32,193 bases of DNA from Candidatus Methanophagales archaeon (GTDB lineage: Archaea > Halobacteriota > Syntropharchaeia > Alkanophagales > Methanospirareceae): positions 1 to 32,193 of the forward strand of contig JANJFQ010000009.1 in assembly GCA_025435355.1 (NCBI GenBank). The letters are read 5' to 3'. The position numbers and the translations under genes are program-made. Below the pieces are notes generated by a model that was given only the letters and a program-made list of their open reading frames with translations, ran no database searches and was not told the DNA's origin. Of this stretch, positions 17,932 to 27,517 are shown one piece after another; positions within the stretch are counted from its first letter, which is position 1, and every line of letters begins with the position of its first letter.

Positions 17932-20900
17932 CTACGCTCCTACCTCTGCCCCCATTGCTTCTCTTATTATCTCGTCTATATCTACAACTTTTCCATACTC
18001 GCCTTTTGAAGGCTCCACGCTATCTTCGCCGTATTTAAATTGCACGATCGTATCCCTTGTTTCTCTGACTGTCTCGTCATTCTTCACTTCGAGGTCTTGT
18101 AAAGCGTTGATGAGCCTCCTCTGAAAGTATCCACTCTGAGAAGTGCGGACTGCAGTATCCACCAATGCTTCCCTTCCTCCAACAGCGTGGAAAAAGTATT
18201 CGGTCGGGGATAAGCCATCTTTGAAAGACGATTTTATGAACCCGCGAGCATTTGCACTACGGTCTCCGGGTTTAAAGTGTGGCAACGTTCTCCCCTGGTA
18301 TCCCCTTCTTATCCTTTCTCCCCTAACAGATTGTTGACCTACGCATGCAGCCATTTGCGTTAAATTAAGCATAGAGCCACGTGCACCGGACTTTGCCATG
18401 AGCACACCTGCGTTTTCCATACCAAGGTCTCTCTCTGCAATCTCGCCAGCAGCATCTCTTGCACGACCAAGTTCCTGCATTATCAGTAGTTCCAGCGTCT
18501 CCTCAAGCGACCTCCCAGGTAGAGCCTCAAGCTCTTCTGCTTCATACGCCATTATCAATGCATCAACTTTCTTCTCAGCTTCACGCACCGCCTCTTCTCT
18601 TATCTGCTTCTTCCCTTCACGCGGTATATCCTCATCGCTTATACCGAAGCTAAAACCTGCTTGCAGGATATAATTAATGGCAATCCGGGAAGCATCATTT
18701 ATGAACCTTTTCGCAGCTTCTTCCCCGTATTGCCTGAAGATTCTGTCAATTATTCTCCCTTTGAACGAGCCCACCGCCATTTCATCTATTACACCACTTA
18801 TTATTTCCCCTCCCTTTATTATAACATACGCCTCATGGGGGCATTTCTCCTTCTCGCATACCAAACCTCTCTCAATGCACTTCTCGCACATCTTCCCTCG
18901 AAATTGTAAGTTCAAGTCCTTCGGTAATATCCTGCTGAATATTTGCTTCCCAGTCCAATAAGGGACTTCAATGCCCGAAGGAGACACAAATGTCCCCGCA
19001 GCCTCTCCTAAATCATCAATATCTATTTTCTTCAATATCTCCAGCACTTCTTCCCTCTCAAACCTCTTCTCTCCATGCGTAAGTAAAAACAAACCCGTAA
19101 TGTAATCATGGATGGCACCTATAATTGGTCTGCCAAATCTGGGCGATATTATATTGCATTGCACCGCCATCAGGATCTTTGCCTCCGCCCTCGCTTCTTC
19201 GGTCTGCAAAACGTGAAGGTTCATCTCGTCACCGTCATAATCGGCATTGTAAGGTGGACAAACGGCAGGATTTAACCTGAATGTCTTACCCGGCATTATC
19301 CGCACATAATGTGCCATTAAGCTCACTCTATGCAGAGATGGCTGTCTGTTGAACAACACGATGTCTCCGTCCCGGATATGCCTTTCTACCTTCCACCCGA
19401 TATCAATCTCTTCTGCTAACGCCTCGTAATTGCTTTCTGTTATTTTTACCTTTTTACCATCTGCTCTTCTCACATAATTCGCACCTGGATGTTCTCTCCC
19501 CCTCCTTACTACCTCCTTCATGTGCTCGATGTTTCTTTCGGTCACGTTAATGCCGATCGTCAACTCTTTTGCTATCTCTTCGGGCACCCCAACTTCATCT
19601 ATGTCTATGTCGGGGGCAGGGGATATAACCGTTCGAGCGGAAAAATTCACTCTCTTTCCAGATAACGAACCTCTAAACCTGCCTTCCTTTCCTTTTAGTC
19701 GCTGCGACATCGTCTTAAGAGGTCTGCCACTCCGGTGCCTCGCAGGTGGTAAGCCCGGGATTTCGTTATCGAAATAGGTGCTTACGTGGTATTGAAGAAG
19801 CTCCCACAAGTCCTCTATTATTAACTGTGGTGCACCGGCATCTCTATTTTCCATAAATCTCTGATTTATCCTTATTATATCCACCAATTTATGTGTCAGG
19901 TCGTCCTCGCTTCGTTGTCCGCTTTCTAACGTGATAGAAGGTCTTGCGGTTACTGGAGGAACCGGTAATACCGTAAGCACCATCCACTCCGGTCTTGCAT
20001 CTTTTGCATGCATTCCGAAAAGGGCTATATCTTCGTCAGGTATCCTTTCAAGTCGCTCTCTCACATCAGTAGGCATTAGTCTACGCTCTCTCTCTTCTTC
20101 ATCTATTTCTACATAAGTGGTGGGCTTATCATATTTTATGACCCTTTGGGGCACACCACAGTAAATATTTAGCTTTTCCTCTTCTTTTTTGACTATGTAC
20201 GTCTTTTCTTTACCAGTTATCACCCAGTTATCATCTATTTCTTTCCTAATAGCGCTGTTTTTAGAAAGCGGACATCCCCTCGTCACGAACATCTTCTTCA
20301 ATTTTTCCGAGATAACGCCCTTGTTTAACTCATTTTCTAATCTTGCCGTATTAGTGCTAAACAAATAATCCCTACAATAAGTGCATACACCTTTTTTCGA
20401 TGCTTCTTTGAACACACGCTTCACTACTTCTCCAACGTCCGTTTGCTTCTCTCGTTGCAGCTCTATTTCTCTTAAAAAGCTCCTCTTTTCTCCGGCATCG
20501 TAAATGCTTAGCTCCTCCTCCTCTTTCCTGATAATGAACATTTTTTTACCTGTTACTACTACCCATTCACCATTTTTTTCTTTCGTAACACCCACGTCAT
20601 TCGAAAGTGGAGCGTCGTTGGTTTTGAATATGTCGCACAATTCTTCCGAGATAACGCCTTTGTTTAACTCACGTTCTATTTCTGCATCTGCGTCTGTGAC
20701 TGAGAACAAAAAATACCCTTCTCCCAGTAAAACCCTTCCACACTTCCTGCATGTCGCACTCAGCATCTTGTATATCAATTTAGCATACCCTACGTGTATA
20801 ACGGGTGCAGCAAGCTCGATGTGCCCGAAATGCCCCGGACATTCCCCCATTCGACCACCACAGGTCTTACATCTTAACCCCGGATCGATAACTCCTATCC

Positions 20901-21042
20901 TCTGATTCACCAACCCCATCTCTATCGGAAAGCCGTCTTCACCATAAGTGTCAGCAGTTATTATCCTCGCAGCACTCATCTTCCTTATCTCCTTTGGCGA
21001 GAGCAGCCCGAATTTCATCCCTCTTATCCTTTTCGTCCTCAT
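17932..21042 (-). CDS. rpoA1: DNA-directed RNA polymerase subunit A' (Rpo1N), with two inserted modules
   Basis: CKTCGGRMGECPGHFGHIELAAPVIH, FRGSLSGKRVNFSARTVISPAPDID, NADYDGDEMNLHVLQTEEARAEA catalytic NADFDGD-type motif. 1036 aa, longer than the usual ~880-900. Confidence 0.97.
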   Translation of the reverse strand: MRTKRIRGMKFGLLSPKEIRKMSAARIITADTYGEDGFPIEMGLVNQRIGVIDPGLRCKTCGGRMGECPGHFGHIELAAPVIHVGYAKLIYKMLSATCRKCGRVLLGEGYFLFSVTDADAEIERELNKGVISEELCDIFKTNDAPLSNDVGVTKEKNGEWVVVTGKKMFIIRKEEEELSIYDAGEKRSFLREIELQREKQTDVGEVVKRVFKEASKKGVCTYCRDYLFSTNTARLENELNKGVISEKLKKMFVTRGCPLSKNSAIRKEIDDNWVITGKEKTYIVKKEEEKLNIYCGVPQRVIKYDKPTTYVEIDEEERERRLMPTDVRERLERIPDEDIALFGMHAKDARPEWMVLTVLPVPPVTARPSITLESGQRSEDDLTHKLVDIIRINQRFMENRDAGAPQLIIEDLWELLQYHVSTYFDNEIPGLPPARHRSGRPLKTMSQRLKGKEGRFRGSLSGKRVNFSARTVISPAPDIDIDEVGVPEEIAKELTIGINVTERNIEHMKEVVRRGREHPGANYVRRADGKKVKITESNYEALAEEIDIGWKVERHIRDGDIVLFNRQPSLHRVSLMAHYVRIMPGKTFRLNPAVCPPYNADYDGDEMNLHVLQTEEARAEAKILMAVQCNIISPRFGRPIIGAIHDYITGLFLLTHGEKRFEREEVLEILKKIDIDDLGEAAGTFVSPSGIEVPYWTGKQIFSRILPKDLNLQFRGKMCEKCIERGLVCEKEKCPHEAYVIIKGGEIISGVIDEMAVGSFKGRIIDRIFRQYGEEAAKRFINDASRIAINYILQAGFSFGISDEDIPREGKKQIREEAVREAEKKVDALIMAYEAEELEALPGRSLEETLELLIMQELGRARDAAGEIAERDLGMENAGVLMAKSGARGSMLNLTQMAACVGQQSVRGERIRRGYQGRTLPHFKPGDRSANARGFIKSSFKDGLSPTEYFFHAVGGREALVDTAVRTSQSGYFQRRLINALQDLEVKNDETVRETRDTIVQFKYGEDSVEPSKGEYGKVVDIDEIIREAMGAEVGA
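20164..20373 (-). repeat. Inserted module copy 2 within rpoA1
   Basis: Encodes RDYLFSTNTARLENELNKGVISEKLKKMFVTRGCPLSKNSAIRKEIDDNWVITGKEKTYIVKKEEEKLNI, flanked by TATTGT (20374-20379) and TACTGT (20158-20163), sense orientation. Confidence 0.85.
20494..20718 (-). repeat. Inserted module copy 1 within rpoA1
   Basis: Encodes GYFLFSVTDADAEIERELNKGVISEELCDIFKTNDAPLSNDVGVTKEKNGEWVVVTGKKMFIIRKEEEELSIYDA, flanked by perfect GGAGAA repeats (20719-20724 and 20488-20493, sense orientation). Confidence 0.85.
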
Positions 21043-21049
21043 TTCAACC

Positions 21050-24000
21050 TCAAATTGCCTCCTCTAATTCTAATCTCGGTGCAATACACAGCACTTTCAT
21101 CTCATCCAGAAGCAACTTGAATGCATAACTCATCTCCACAGGGTATATGTCCGTGTCTGCACCACAATTCGGGCAAAATGCTGACCCTGTTTTCCTATCA
21201 AGAGTCGCAATCATACCACAATTCCCACATACCAGCTCAGCAACCTTGTCTGACTCATCCAATAGTCGGTCCTTTAGCGATATCGCAGCTCCATAACCTA
21301 CAAGAACGTCTCTTTCCATCTCCCCAAAACGAAGCCCACCTTCCCTTGCTTTACCTTCCGTGGGTTGTCTTGTTAATATTTGCACGGGACCTCTCGCTCT
21401 CGCATGCATCTTTGCTGATACCAAATGGTATAGCTTCTGATAATACACCACGCCAATAAACACATCAGCCCCTATTTTCTCCCCCGTTGTTCCATCGTAC
21501 ATCACTTCCGAACCGGTATGAGAGAAACCAGCCCGCGCAAGTGCTTCTCTTAAGTCTTCCTCGGGCTCACCGGAAAAAGCGGTCCCGTCTATGTATCTCC
21601 CTTCCAATGCACCCACTTTCCCCCCTATCATCTCCAGCACGTGTCCTACCGTCATCCTCGAAGGAATGGCATGCGGATTTATAATCATATCAGGAATGAT
21701 TCCTTCTTCAGTAAATGGCATGTCCTCTGGTGGCACGATTAACCCAATAATACCCTTCTGTCCATGTCTGGATGCGAACTTATCCCCTATCTCTGGTATC
21801 TTCTGGTCTCGAACACTGATCTTCGCTAAGCGTCTGTTGCTACTTGATTCCATAAGCACGACAGAATCTACTATCCCACGCTCGTTAGAGCGAGTACAAA
21901 CAGAACTATCTCTTCTTTCTAAAGGGCTTAAAAGCTCTGTCGTTTCCTCTAAAAACCTTGGCGGGCTTGTCTTCCCTATTAACACATCATTTGGTGCTAC
22001 TTCCGTCTCCGAATTTATTATCCCGCCCTCGTCAAGTTGGTCATACGCTTCATGACTCCTCACCCCTACAATCTCCATATCCGGTATCTCAAATCTATCC
22101 TCCTCGCCCCCCGGATACCTTCTTTCTTCTCCTTCGTAGGTTCTGAAGAAATGACTCCTTCCTAACCCCCGGTCTATTGCAGCGCGGTTCAAAATCAGTG
22201 CATCCTCCATATTATACCCCTCATAACTTAATACCGCAACGACAAAATTCTGCCCCGCTGGTCTTTTATCATGCAAAATAAGGTCGGCAGTCCTTGTCTT
22301 TACCATCGGCTTCTGCGAATAATGCAAATGATGTGTTCTGGTATCGGTACGAGTTTTATAATTCGCTGCGATAAGTCCTAAAGATTGCTTCAACATAGCA
22401 CAGCCCATTGTGTTACGAGGCGACGAATTATGATCGGGATATGGTATCAACCCTGCGACGATGCCTAAAATCAAAGCTGGGTCTACTTCCAGGTGTGTAT
22501 ATTCCAACCCATCTGCTTTCGTCAAATCCGCTTCGTTTAATGCAATCAGCGCATTCTCCTCCTCTTCTGCGTCCAAATACTCTATCACCCCTTCCTTTAC
22601 CAAATCTCCAAACTCCATCTCGCCATTTCTCAGTTTCGCTATGTGCGATTCTGTAACCAATGGTCTTCCATTCTCCACTATTATAACCGGTCTTCTCGCC
22701 CTTCCTCTGTCGGAATTTATTATTATATCTCTCCTATCCCTATAATATGCGATGTTTACCTGTGAGGATGTTTCACCCCTTCTTCTCTTCCTTCTCACGT
22801 CTTCCACAAATCTCTCCGGCTCGGTAGAGAAACCGATGAAGTCACCATTCACGAACACGCGAATCCTGTTCTCGGCATTTATTTTCAAAGCCCGAGCAGG
22901 AGGGATAACACCGAGCTCGTATAACGTGTTTTTAAAGCGCTCATGGTCTTCTCCCACGGATAATTCAACCATCTGCGAGAAATTCTTCACCAATCCGCAA
23001 TTTGGACCTTCCGGTGTCTCAGTTGGACAAATTTTTCCCCATTGCGTGGGATGCAAATCACGAGCTTCAAAATGCGGCTGCGCCCTCGAAAGCGGTGAAA
23101 TTATCCTCCTCAGGTGGCTCACCGTAGCCACATAATTACTCCTTTCCAGCAATTGAGAAACACCCGCCCTACCACCCACCCAATTCCCGGTTGCCACGGC
23201 ATGTAATATTCGTTCAGTGAGCACATCAGACCGAATTGCCGTTGCGATCTTCAGTTCTCGGCTTCGCATATTTGCACGCTCCAACTGATACCTCATATCC
23301 CGTGTCAACTTGGTAAATGAGACCCTGAAAAGGTCTTCCATCAGGTCGCCTGCGAGTTTCAGCCTTTTATTCGCGTAATGGTCTTTGTCATCCTCGCCTC
23401 TCTTTCCCAAAGAAAGTTCATAGCATGCTTCCGCCATTCTTCCAATGAAATGCGCCTTCGCTATCCGGTCATCAAGATGCGGGAGGAAATAACGGTCGAG
23501 GATATAATTAACGCGTCTTTCTCTATACTCCCTTGCCTGTGTGGGTGCAACTCTACGACCCAATTTATCCAGTGCATCTTCTTTTGTGCGCACCTCACTC
23601 TCTTCCATGTTCTCGCGGATGTATTTTTCTATTTGTGGGTCATCAGAGACGGCTTTCAGTATCTCTTCGTCACTTTCGAGCCCCATAGCTCGCATAAGCG
23701 TTGCGAATTCTATTTTCCTGGCTACTGCTGGAAAAGAGACCTCAAGTATACCTTTTTTATTTATTCCCACCCTTATTGGGACTCTGAATCCATGTTTAAG
23801 AGAAAAAACCTTTGAAAGCGCACTTTTACTCCCGTATTTCACTTCGAAATTCACAAATATCCTGTTTGGTGCGAGGTCTTCCAGCGTTATTATTACATGC
23901 TCTGAGCCATTTACGATGAAATAGCCACCGGAGTCGAGAGGGTCTTCGCCATCTCTTATCAATTCTTCCTCGGAAAGCCCGTAAAGGTTACACCTTTCTG

Positions 24001-24406
24001 ATTTCACCATGATTGGGAGCTCACCGATTTCGACTTCTTTCTCCTCCCCCTCCTCCTCTATTTCTCCGTTTTCGTATTTCTTCACCAACTGCATCCCCAA
24101 ATATACGGAAGCGGAGTAGTTTAAATTCCTTAATCTCGCCTGTGAAGGGAAAATCGATTCATAAGAGCCATCTGCTTCCCTTGCCTTCGGCATGCCCACG
24201 CTTATCGTACCAAACTTCACTCCCAGTTTATGCTTCCCCTTTTCGTCTTCGCCGCCGATAGAAGTTTCTATATACGACTGCTCCTCCACTATTTTTTGCA
24301 TGCCTTCTCTGAGGAAGTAATTAAAGGAATCAAGCTGATGCTGTGCTATCTTTTCCCTTTTTAAATACGCTTTTGAAAGAACACTCCGGTCTAACATATT
24401 ACACAC
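21050..24406 (-). CDS. rpoB: DNA-directed RNA polymerase subunit B (Rpo2), unsplit
   Basis: [154 protein letters not shown]; continuous over 1118 aa. Confidence 0.98.
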   Translation of the reverse strand: MCNMLDRSVLSKAYLKREKIAQHQLDSFNYFLREGMQKIVEEQSYIETSIGGEDEKGKHKLGVKFGTISVGMPKAREADGSYESIFPSQARLRNLNYSASVYLGMQLVKKYENGEIEEEGEEKEVEIGELPIMVKSERCNLYGLSEEELIRDGEDPLDSGGYFIVNGSEHVIITLEDLAPNRIFVNFEVKYGSKSALSKVFSLKHGFRVPIRVGINKKGILEVSFPAVARKIEFATLMRAMGLESDEEILKAVSDDPQIEKYIRENMEESEVRTKEDALDKLGRRVAPTQAREYRERRVNYILDRYFLPHLDDRIAKAHFIGRMAEACYELSLGKRGEDDKDHYANKRLKLAGDLMEDLFRVSFTKLTRDMRYQLERANMRSRELKIATAIRSDVLTERILHAVATGNWVGGRAGVSQLLERSNYVATVSHLRRIISPLSRAQPHFEARDLHPTQWGKICPTETPEGPNCGLVKNFSQMVELSVGEDHERFKNTLYELGVIPPARALKINAENRIRVFVNGDFIGFSTEPERFVEDVRRKRRRGETSSQVNIAYYRDRRDIIINSDRGRARRPVIIVENGRPLVTESHIAKLRNGEMEFGDLVKEGVIEYLDAEEEENALIALNEADLTKADGLEYTHLEVDPALILGIVAGLIPYPDHNSSPRNTMGCAMLKQSLGLIAANYKTRTDTRTHHLHYSQKPMVKTRTADLILHDKRPAGQNFVVAVLSYEGYNMEDALILNRAAIDRGLGRSHFFRTYEGEERRYPGGEEDRFEIPDMEIVGVRSHEAYDQLDEGGIINSETEVAPNDVLIGKTSPPRFLEETTELLSPLERRDSSVCTRSNERGIVDSVVLMESSSNRRLAKISVRDQKIPEIGDKFASRHGQKGIIGLIVPPEDMPFTEEGIIPDMIINPHAIPSRMTVGHVLEMIGGKVGALEGRYIDGTAFSGEPEEDLREALARAGFSHTGSEVMYDGTTGEKIGADVFIGVVYYQKLYHLVSAKMHARARGPVQILTRQPTEGKAREGGLRFGEMERDVLVGYGAAISLKDRLLDESDKVAELVCGNCGMIATLDRKTGSAFCPNCGADTDIYPVEMSYAFKLLLDEMKVLCIAPRLELEEAI

Positions 24407-24413
24407 ACCCCTT

Positions 24414-24656
24414 TTACTCTATAACCAGTCGGTAAGATATAAATTTCCCCGCTGTTCTGCTTCTCCTTTTTATCTTTACAACATCTCCCACCTCTGCTTT
24501 TATCTCTTTTATGACAGGGTCGGAGAATTTGATCTTAGGCAGTTGTTCCTTTTTTACTTTATACTTTTCCAAAAGCTCTTTTTCTTCTTCTTCTTCCATT
24601 ATCTCGTGCTTGGGCACTAACTCATGTTCGCGTATAGAAACCTTTCCCTTCTTCAT
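24414..24656 (-). CDS. rpoH: DNA-directed RNA polymerase subunit H (Rpo5)
   Basis: [69 protein letters not shown]. Confidence 0.96.
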   Translation of the reverse strand: MKKGKVSIREHELVPKHEIMEEEEEKELLEKYKVKKEQLPKIKFSDPVIKEIKAEVGDVVKIKRRSRTAGKFISYRLVIE

Positions 24657-24686
24657 TTCACTTAATTTTGGCTTTGACTTTAATAA

Positions 24687-24760
24687 CGGGCTCGACGGGA
24701 TTTGAACCCGCGACCGACGGGTTAAAAGCCCGCTGCTCTACCTTTCTGAGCTACGAGCCC
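24687..24760 (-). tRNA. tRNA-Lys (anticodon TTT), CCA not encoded
   Basis: GGGCTCGTAGCTCAGAAAGGTAGAGCAGCGGGCTTTTAACCCGTCGGTCGCGGGTTCAAATCCCGTCGAGCCCG; full cloverleaf, loop CTTTTAA, GGTTCAAATCC T-arm. Confidence 0.96.
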
Positions 24761-25226
24761 TTTTTAAGAGTTGTTTTTTTAGCATCTCAAGGGCAGCATC
24801 CGCCGCCTTACGCTTGTTCTCTTCCCTATCCCCATGGAAGATATGTTTCTCATGATAGACATATTCTTTTGTTGCCAATGCTATATAAACTAATCCAACC
24901 GGTTTGTCAGGCGTCCCCCCGGTGGGTCCTGCAATGCCCGTAGTTGCAATACCAACGTCAGTATCCAGCAGCTTTCTCACACCTTTCGCCATTGCAACTG
25001 CGCATTCCGTGCTCACCGCACCTTTTTCTTCTAATGTTTCCCTCGCTACGTGTATATTTTTTTCCTTTACTTCATTGGCATAAGCGATTACACCGCCTTT
25101 ATAATAGTCTGAGCTGCCGGAGACGTTTGTTATCCTGTGGGATACCAGTCCACCGGTGCAAGATTCAGCCGTGGATATACTTAGTCCTCTTTTTCGTAAC
25201 TCGTCGCCGATTTCCCCTTCTATCAT
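24738..25226 (-). CDS. CinA C-terminal-domain protein / nicotinamide-nucleotide amidase (PncC-like)
   Basis: LSISTAESCTGGLVSHRITNVSGSSDYYKGGVIAYANEVKEKNIHV...GAVSTECAVAMAKGVRKLLDTDVGIATTGIAGPTGGTPDKPVGLVYIAL. Confidence 0.94.
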   Translation of the reverse strand: MIEGEIGDELRKRGLSISTAESCTGGLVSHRITNVSGSSDYYKGGVIAYANEVKEKNIHVARETLEEKGAVSTECAVAMAKGVRKLLDTDVGIATTGIAGPTGGTPDKPVGLVYIALATKEYVYHEKHIFHGDREENKRKAADAALEMLKKQLLKRARSSER

Positions 25227-25313
25227 CTATCTTTCCCCTTTCTTTTCCCCTTTTTCTTTTTACCTTGCGAGAAGATAAAGTTAACTTTCATTCATGTTCG
25301 AGGATAATAGAAC

Positions 25314-25793
25314 TCACTTCTCAATGCCATACCTCACCTTCACTGCCACTCCGTGCTCGAATATTTTCATCTCTTCACCTGATAACATAGCTTTTCCCGT
25401 TGCAAGCAATCTATCTTTTTCATCCATCACCATAACTTCATCGTAAGCCCTTATCGCCGGGTCGGCATCTATTACATGTTTACAGAACGCGGTTCCTCCT
25501 TTTCTTATAAATTCACTGCTCTCTTCATTCATAACAACCCTTATTCTCGGATATTTGAAAACGTCCTGCAACCTCTTTGCTCCTTCTATGCTCAGCGTTA
25601 GCAATCCGTCAAAACTCCTCAGCGTGGCTATTCTCTTCCCGTTCTCTTTTATCTGCGCTATTCTTTTTGTCTTCGAGAGGACAAATTCTACGCTATCAGG
25701 GAACAGGATTTCACCTGCACCGGCACCGAATTGATAATCTGCTACGATCCTCGCCTTTTTGAGCTGCTGTTGTTTTGTATTCTCTTCCACCAT
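25314..25793 (-). CDS. PUA-domain protein (archaeosine-TGT C-terminal-like)
   Basis: ARIVADYQFGAGAGEILFPDSVEFVLSKTKRIAQIKENGKRIATLRSFDGLLTLSIEGAKRL...VMNEESSEFIRKGGTAFCKHVIDADPAIRAYDEVMVMDEKDRLLATGKAMLSGEEM. Confidence 0.88.
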   Translation of the reverse strand: MVEENTKQQQLKKARIVADYQFGAGAGEILFPDSVEFVLSKTKRIAQIKENGKRIATLRSFDGLLTLSIEGAKRLQDVFKYPRIRVVMNEESSEFIRKGGTAFCKHVIDADPAIRAYDEVMVMDEKDRLLATGKAMLSGEEMKIFEHGVAVKVRYGIEK

Positions 25794-25852
25794 CCCCTTT
25801 TCTTATGTTTATCAGCATTTAAACCTTTCTTCCTAATTCAAAGCAAGCTTTA

Positions 25853-26224
25853 ATGAAGAGAAGGAGAAGAAGGATAGAAGACATCGCATTGCAGCGGATA
25901 GAGCGACTGTTCGAGCTGGCAGAAGCAGAAGCGAGGAAAACGAAGGAAAGAAGCAGGAGTGATAGGTATGTGCAGCTTGCTCGTGAGATCGGGATGCGGT
26001 ATCGGGTGCGAATACCATCGCATTTAAAGATGCGGATTTGTAAAGGCTGTTATACTTTCTTAATACCCGGGGAAAACGCACGAGTTCGTCTCAAGGGCGA
26101 TTATATTACGACAACCTGTCTGGGGTGTGGGAAGCAAATGAGACGACCTTATAAAGCACCTCGTGCTCCTTCGCCGAGGAGGAACGAAGATGTGAGCATG
26201 AAAGATTTCTATAACTGCCCTTGA
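25853..26224 (+). CDS. rnp4: Ribonuclease P protein component 4 (Rpp21/Rpr2 family)
   Basis: IALQRIERLFELAEAEARKTKERSRSDRYVQLAREIGMRYRVRIPSHLKMRICKGCYTFLIPGENARVRLKGDYITTTCLGCGKQMRRPY; CxxC pairs. Confidence 0.93.
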   Translation: MKRRRRRIEDIALQRIERLFELAEAEARKTKERSRSDRYVQLAREIGMRYRVRIPSHLKMRICKGCYTFLIPGENARVRLKGDYITTTCLGCGKQMRRPYKAPRAPSPRRNEDVSMKDFYNCP

Positions 26225-26278
26225 ATGAACGAGAAAAGAGGTGGAAGGATGCTTTGAACAGTCCGATATTTTTCTCTT

Positions 26279-27394
26279 TCACCACACCACTTCCTTCATT
26301 ATCTCAAAAGCCCGCTTCAAATTCTCAAAGCTCGTAGCATACGATATTCTCACGTGATTCTTACCGAGACTTCCAAAGGCAGACCCGGGCGTGACTATTA
26401 TCTTCCTCTTCCTTAGTGTCTCCACAAATTCTTTCTCGTCCCTCAGTCGTGGAAAAATATAAAATGCTCCTTTTGGAATCCGGAATTCCATACCCATATC
26501 ACGAAGAGCTTCAACAGCGAAATCTCGCCTCCTTTTAAATTCGCTTCTCATCTCAGCTACACATTCCTGGGGACCAGTAATAGCAGCCAATGCCGCTTTC
26601 TGCGAAATAGACGATGCACATGCCTGTATATATTGATGTATCTTCAGCATTTGCTCCACGTATTCATCACAAGCAGCAACATAGCCTAATCTGAACCCGG
26701 TCATTGCGTATGTCTTTGAGACCGCATTTACCGTGATGACCTCGTCAGAGAACCTCGCAGGGCTTATATGCTTCAAGCCATCGTATATGAGATGCTCGTA
26801 AACCTCATCAGAAATGATGGTTATGTGCCGGTCATTGGCGATGTCAACAAGCGCTTTTATGTTCTCCTCGCTTTCCACTGCCCCTGTGGGATTGGCAGGA
26901 GAATTTATTATGAGTGCTTTTGTTTTGTCCGTAATTTTTTCCTTCACCGCTTCTTCTGAGATCGTGAAGTCATCGCTTAGCGGAACTCCTACTGGCTTTC
27001 CCTCTGCCAGTTTCGTTAGTGGGGCGAAAGAAACAAACCCTGGATTCGGCATCAACACCTCATCTCCCTTTTCCACTACCGAAAGAATGGCGATATGTAA
27101 TGCTTCGCTCGCTCCTGACGTGACTATTATCTCCTCAGGGCTAACGGAAAAGTTATTATCACGTTTGAACTTAGCGCTTATCGCCTCTCTCAGTTCCTCT
27201 ATGCCTTTATTGAGTGTGTAAGAGGTGAATCCGGAATCAATCGCATGCACAGCGGCAATTTTTATGTGTTCCGCCGTATCGAAGTCAGGTTCTCCGAGTC
27301 CGAGGTTGAAGAACTCGCCTGACGAAGCTTCAAATGCTTTTCTTATACCTGAGATTTCTATGGTTCCAATGCGAGATGCAAATTTTTTGACCAT
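26279..27394 (-). CDS. Class I/II pyridoxal-phosphate aminotransferase (aspartate aminotransferase-like)
   Basis: FFNLGLGEPDFDTAEHIK, NSPANPTGAV, ISDEVYEHLIYDG, VNAVSKTYAMTGFRLGYVAA, GKNHVRISYA. Confidence 0.95.
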   Translation of the reverse strand: MVKKFASRIGTIEISGIRKAFEASSGEFFNLGLGEPDFDTAEHIKIAAVHAIDSGFTSYTLNKGIEELREAISAKFKRDNNFSVSPEEIIVTSGASEALHIAILSVVEKGDEVLMPNPGFVSFAPLTKLAEGKPVGVPLSDDFTISEEAVKEKITDKTKALIINSPANPTGAVESEENIKALVDIANDRHITIISDEVYEHLIYDGLKHISPARFSDEVITVNAVSKTYAMTGFRLGYVAACDEYVEQMLKIHQYIQACASSISQKAALAAITGPQECVAEMRSEFKRRRDFAVEALRDMGMEFRIPKGAFYIFPRLRDEKEFVETLRKRKIIVTPGSAFGSLGKNHVRISYATSFENLKRAFEIMKEVVW

Positions 27395-27517
27395 TTCCTT
27401 CTGCCTTATTTTTCTCGTTTAATCCGTTGACGAAACGGCAAAATGTATTGCAAAATAGAACAAATATTTTTTAGATGAGGCGGTATTTAAAGTGTTATAA
27501 ATCTAAATGATACAACT

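Noticed and set aside
20158-20724. Intein in RpoA1
   Set aside because: Intein insertion was considered for the extra residues, but the segments are only ~70 aa, lack splicing blocks (no C/S start with terminal HN-C/S/T) and occur twice as copies of one short module at zinc-knuckle positions rather than at catalytic motifs.
21121-24261. Plus-strand ORFs antisense to rpoB
   Set aside because: No recognisable domains, biased composition; the sense strand is clearly rpoB.
24687-24760. Integration hot-spot (tRNA-Lys as an attachment site)
   Set aside because: No integrase gene or duplicated tRNA 3' end is visible nearby; the surrounding genes are core informational genes.
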